Assembly: GCA_047635375.1 (NCBI GenBank)
Contig: JBLIKP010000007.1
Coordinates: 1 to 43,064 of the forward strand
DNA length: 43,064 bases
Direction: 5' to 3'
DNA from: JBLIKP01 sp047635375
GTDB taxonomy: Bacteria; Bacteroidota; Bacteroidia; Sphingobacteriales; Sphingobacteriaceae
The stretch's first letter is position 1; every line of letters begins with the position of its first letter. Under the pieces are notes generated by a model. The model saw only the letters and a program-made list of their open reading frames with translations, did not search any database and was not told where the DNA came from. Positions 42,749 through 43,064 of this stretch are shown here, piece by piece. The translations under genes and the position numbers were made by a program.

Positions 42749-43064
42749 ATGATGGAAATTCAAAAAATCCAAGTTCTTAAAGGACCAAACATTTGGAGTA
42801 TAAGACGCCATAATTTGATTCAAATGCGACTGGATTTGAAAGAGATGGAACAGCGACCAAGTAATAAGGTCGACGGCTTTGCTGAGAGATTAGAAAAAAT
42901 GTTCCCGTCAATGTTTAGCCACCGTTGCTCGGTGGGTGAGCCTGGAGGTTTTTTCCAACGTGTACAAGGTGGAACTTGGATGGGCCACATTATTGAGCAC
43001 GTTGCATTAGAAATTCAAACGCTTGCAGGTATGGACACTGGTTTCGGAAGAACCCGTGAAACAA
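42749..43064 (+). CDS. cphA: Cyanophycin synthetase, N-terminal part (cut by window edge)
   Basis: The frame from ATGATG at 42749 runs to the window end, about 105 residues. Seen are IQKIQVLKGPNIWSIRRHNL, MFPSMFSHRCSVGEPGGFFQ, and VQGGTWMGHIIEHVALEIQT followed by LAGMDTGFGRTRET. These are the N-terminal region of CphA, which builds the Asp backbone with Arg side chains using ATP; its ATP-grasp and Mur-ligase-like domains lie beyond the window. Either methionine of MMEIQ could start it. The divergent cyanophycinase gene supports the call. Confidence 0.93.
   Translation, partial: MMEIQKIQVLKGPNIWSIRRHNLIQMRLDLKEMEQRPSNKVDGFAERLEKMFPSMFSHRCSVGEPGGFFQRVQGGTWMGHIIEHVALEIQTLAGMDTGFGRTRET

Noticed and set aside
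42554..42823. Minus-strand open frame of 89 codons between cphB and cphA
   Set aside because: It overlaps the well-supported start of cphA and shows no family features; AT-rich chance frame.

Overview
The window looks like chromosomal DNA of an AT-rich member of the Bacteroidota, most likely a Flavobacteriales or Cryomorphaceae-like marine lineage; the exact family is an inference. The signs are type IX secretion sorting domains of both kinds (type B at the end of the 1137-3326 protein, type A in the 38319-39140 protein), a TonB-dependent receptor with a carboxypeptidase-like N-terminal domain, a BatA-type protein, DUF4199 and DUF2851 families, few clear Shine-Dalgarno sites, and several promoters with the Bacteroidota -7 element TAnnTTTG. 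No rRNA, tRNA, CRISPR array or insertion sequence was recognised.

Layout. 1-421 is the start of a tRNA-dihydrouridine synthase cut by the window edge. 422-1136 is a long AT-rich gap with a perfect 17-bp hairpin. 1137-3326 is a secreted PKD/type B sorting-domain protein. 3385-6481 holds small accessory genes: a cupin, a frameshifted VOC/PhnB gene, a membrane protein, an NTF2-like protein, a pentapeptide-repeat protein and a decayed gene with two lesions. 6631-9842 is an ABC-2 exporter operon ending in an exopolyphosphatase. 9924-12723 carries dnaJ, grpE, an FtsE-like ATPase and a small conserved gene. 12830-14539 encodes a probably abundant OmpA/TPR lipoprotein. 14602-16132 is a divergent LuxC-type acyl-CoA reductase/ferredoxin pair. 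It is followed by an NlpC/P60 hydrolase, an SRAP (YedK/HMCES-like) protein and a solitary hisA.

18617-24703 is a co-directional run: a BatA-like VWA membrane protein, a dihydroorotase homologue that has lost its metal ligands, a DUF4199 membrane protein, a family 2 glycosyltransferase and dxr (MEP isoprenoid pathway).

24678-32707 is the main accessory system, a minus-strand class I lanthipeptide (RiPP) locus. In transcription order it has a strong promoter, two short precursors with near-identical leaders ending in Gly-Gly and different Cys/Ser/Thr-rich cores, an intrinsic terminator, a peptidase-containing ABC transporter (C39), an HlyD-type adaptor, a large LanB glutamylation-domain protein and a separate small LanB elimination-domain protein. 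No LanC cyclase is present in the window. Precursor architecture and split dehydratase resemble the pinensin family of Bacteroidota lanthipeptides, but the cores are different.

32949-34303 is odd. It has an AT-rich inverted repeat, a sigma-54-like motif and a 14-bp palindrome, then a secreted adhesin-like gene and a CAP-domain gene that run into each other tail to tail, both truncated at about 33925. This looks like a deletion or an assembly join. 34388-39140 holds the scoA-scoB CoA-transferase pair, a compact minus-strand operon pyrF - DUF2851 - two PspC-domain proteins (one only 55 residues), and a type A sorting-domain secreted protein. The window closes with a TonB-dependent receptor and a divergent cyanophycinase/cyanophycin synthetase pair, the latter cut by the edge.
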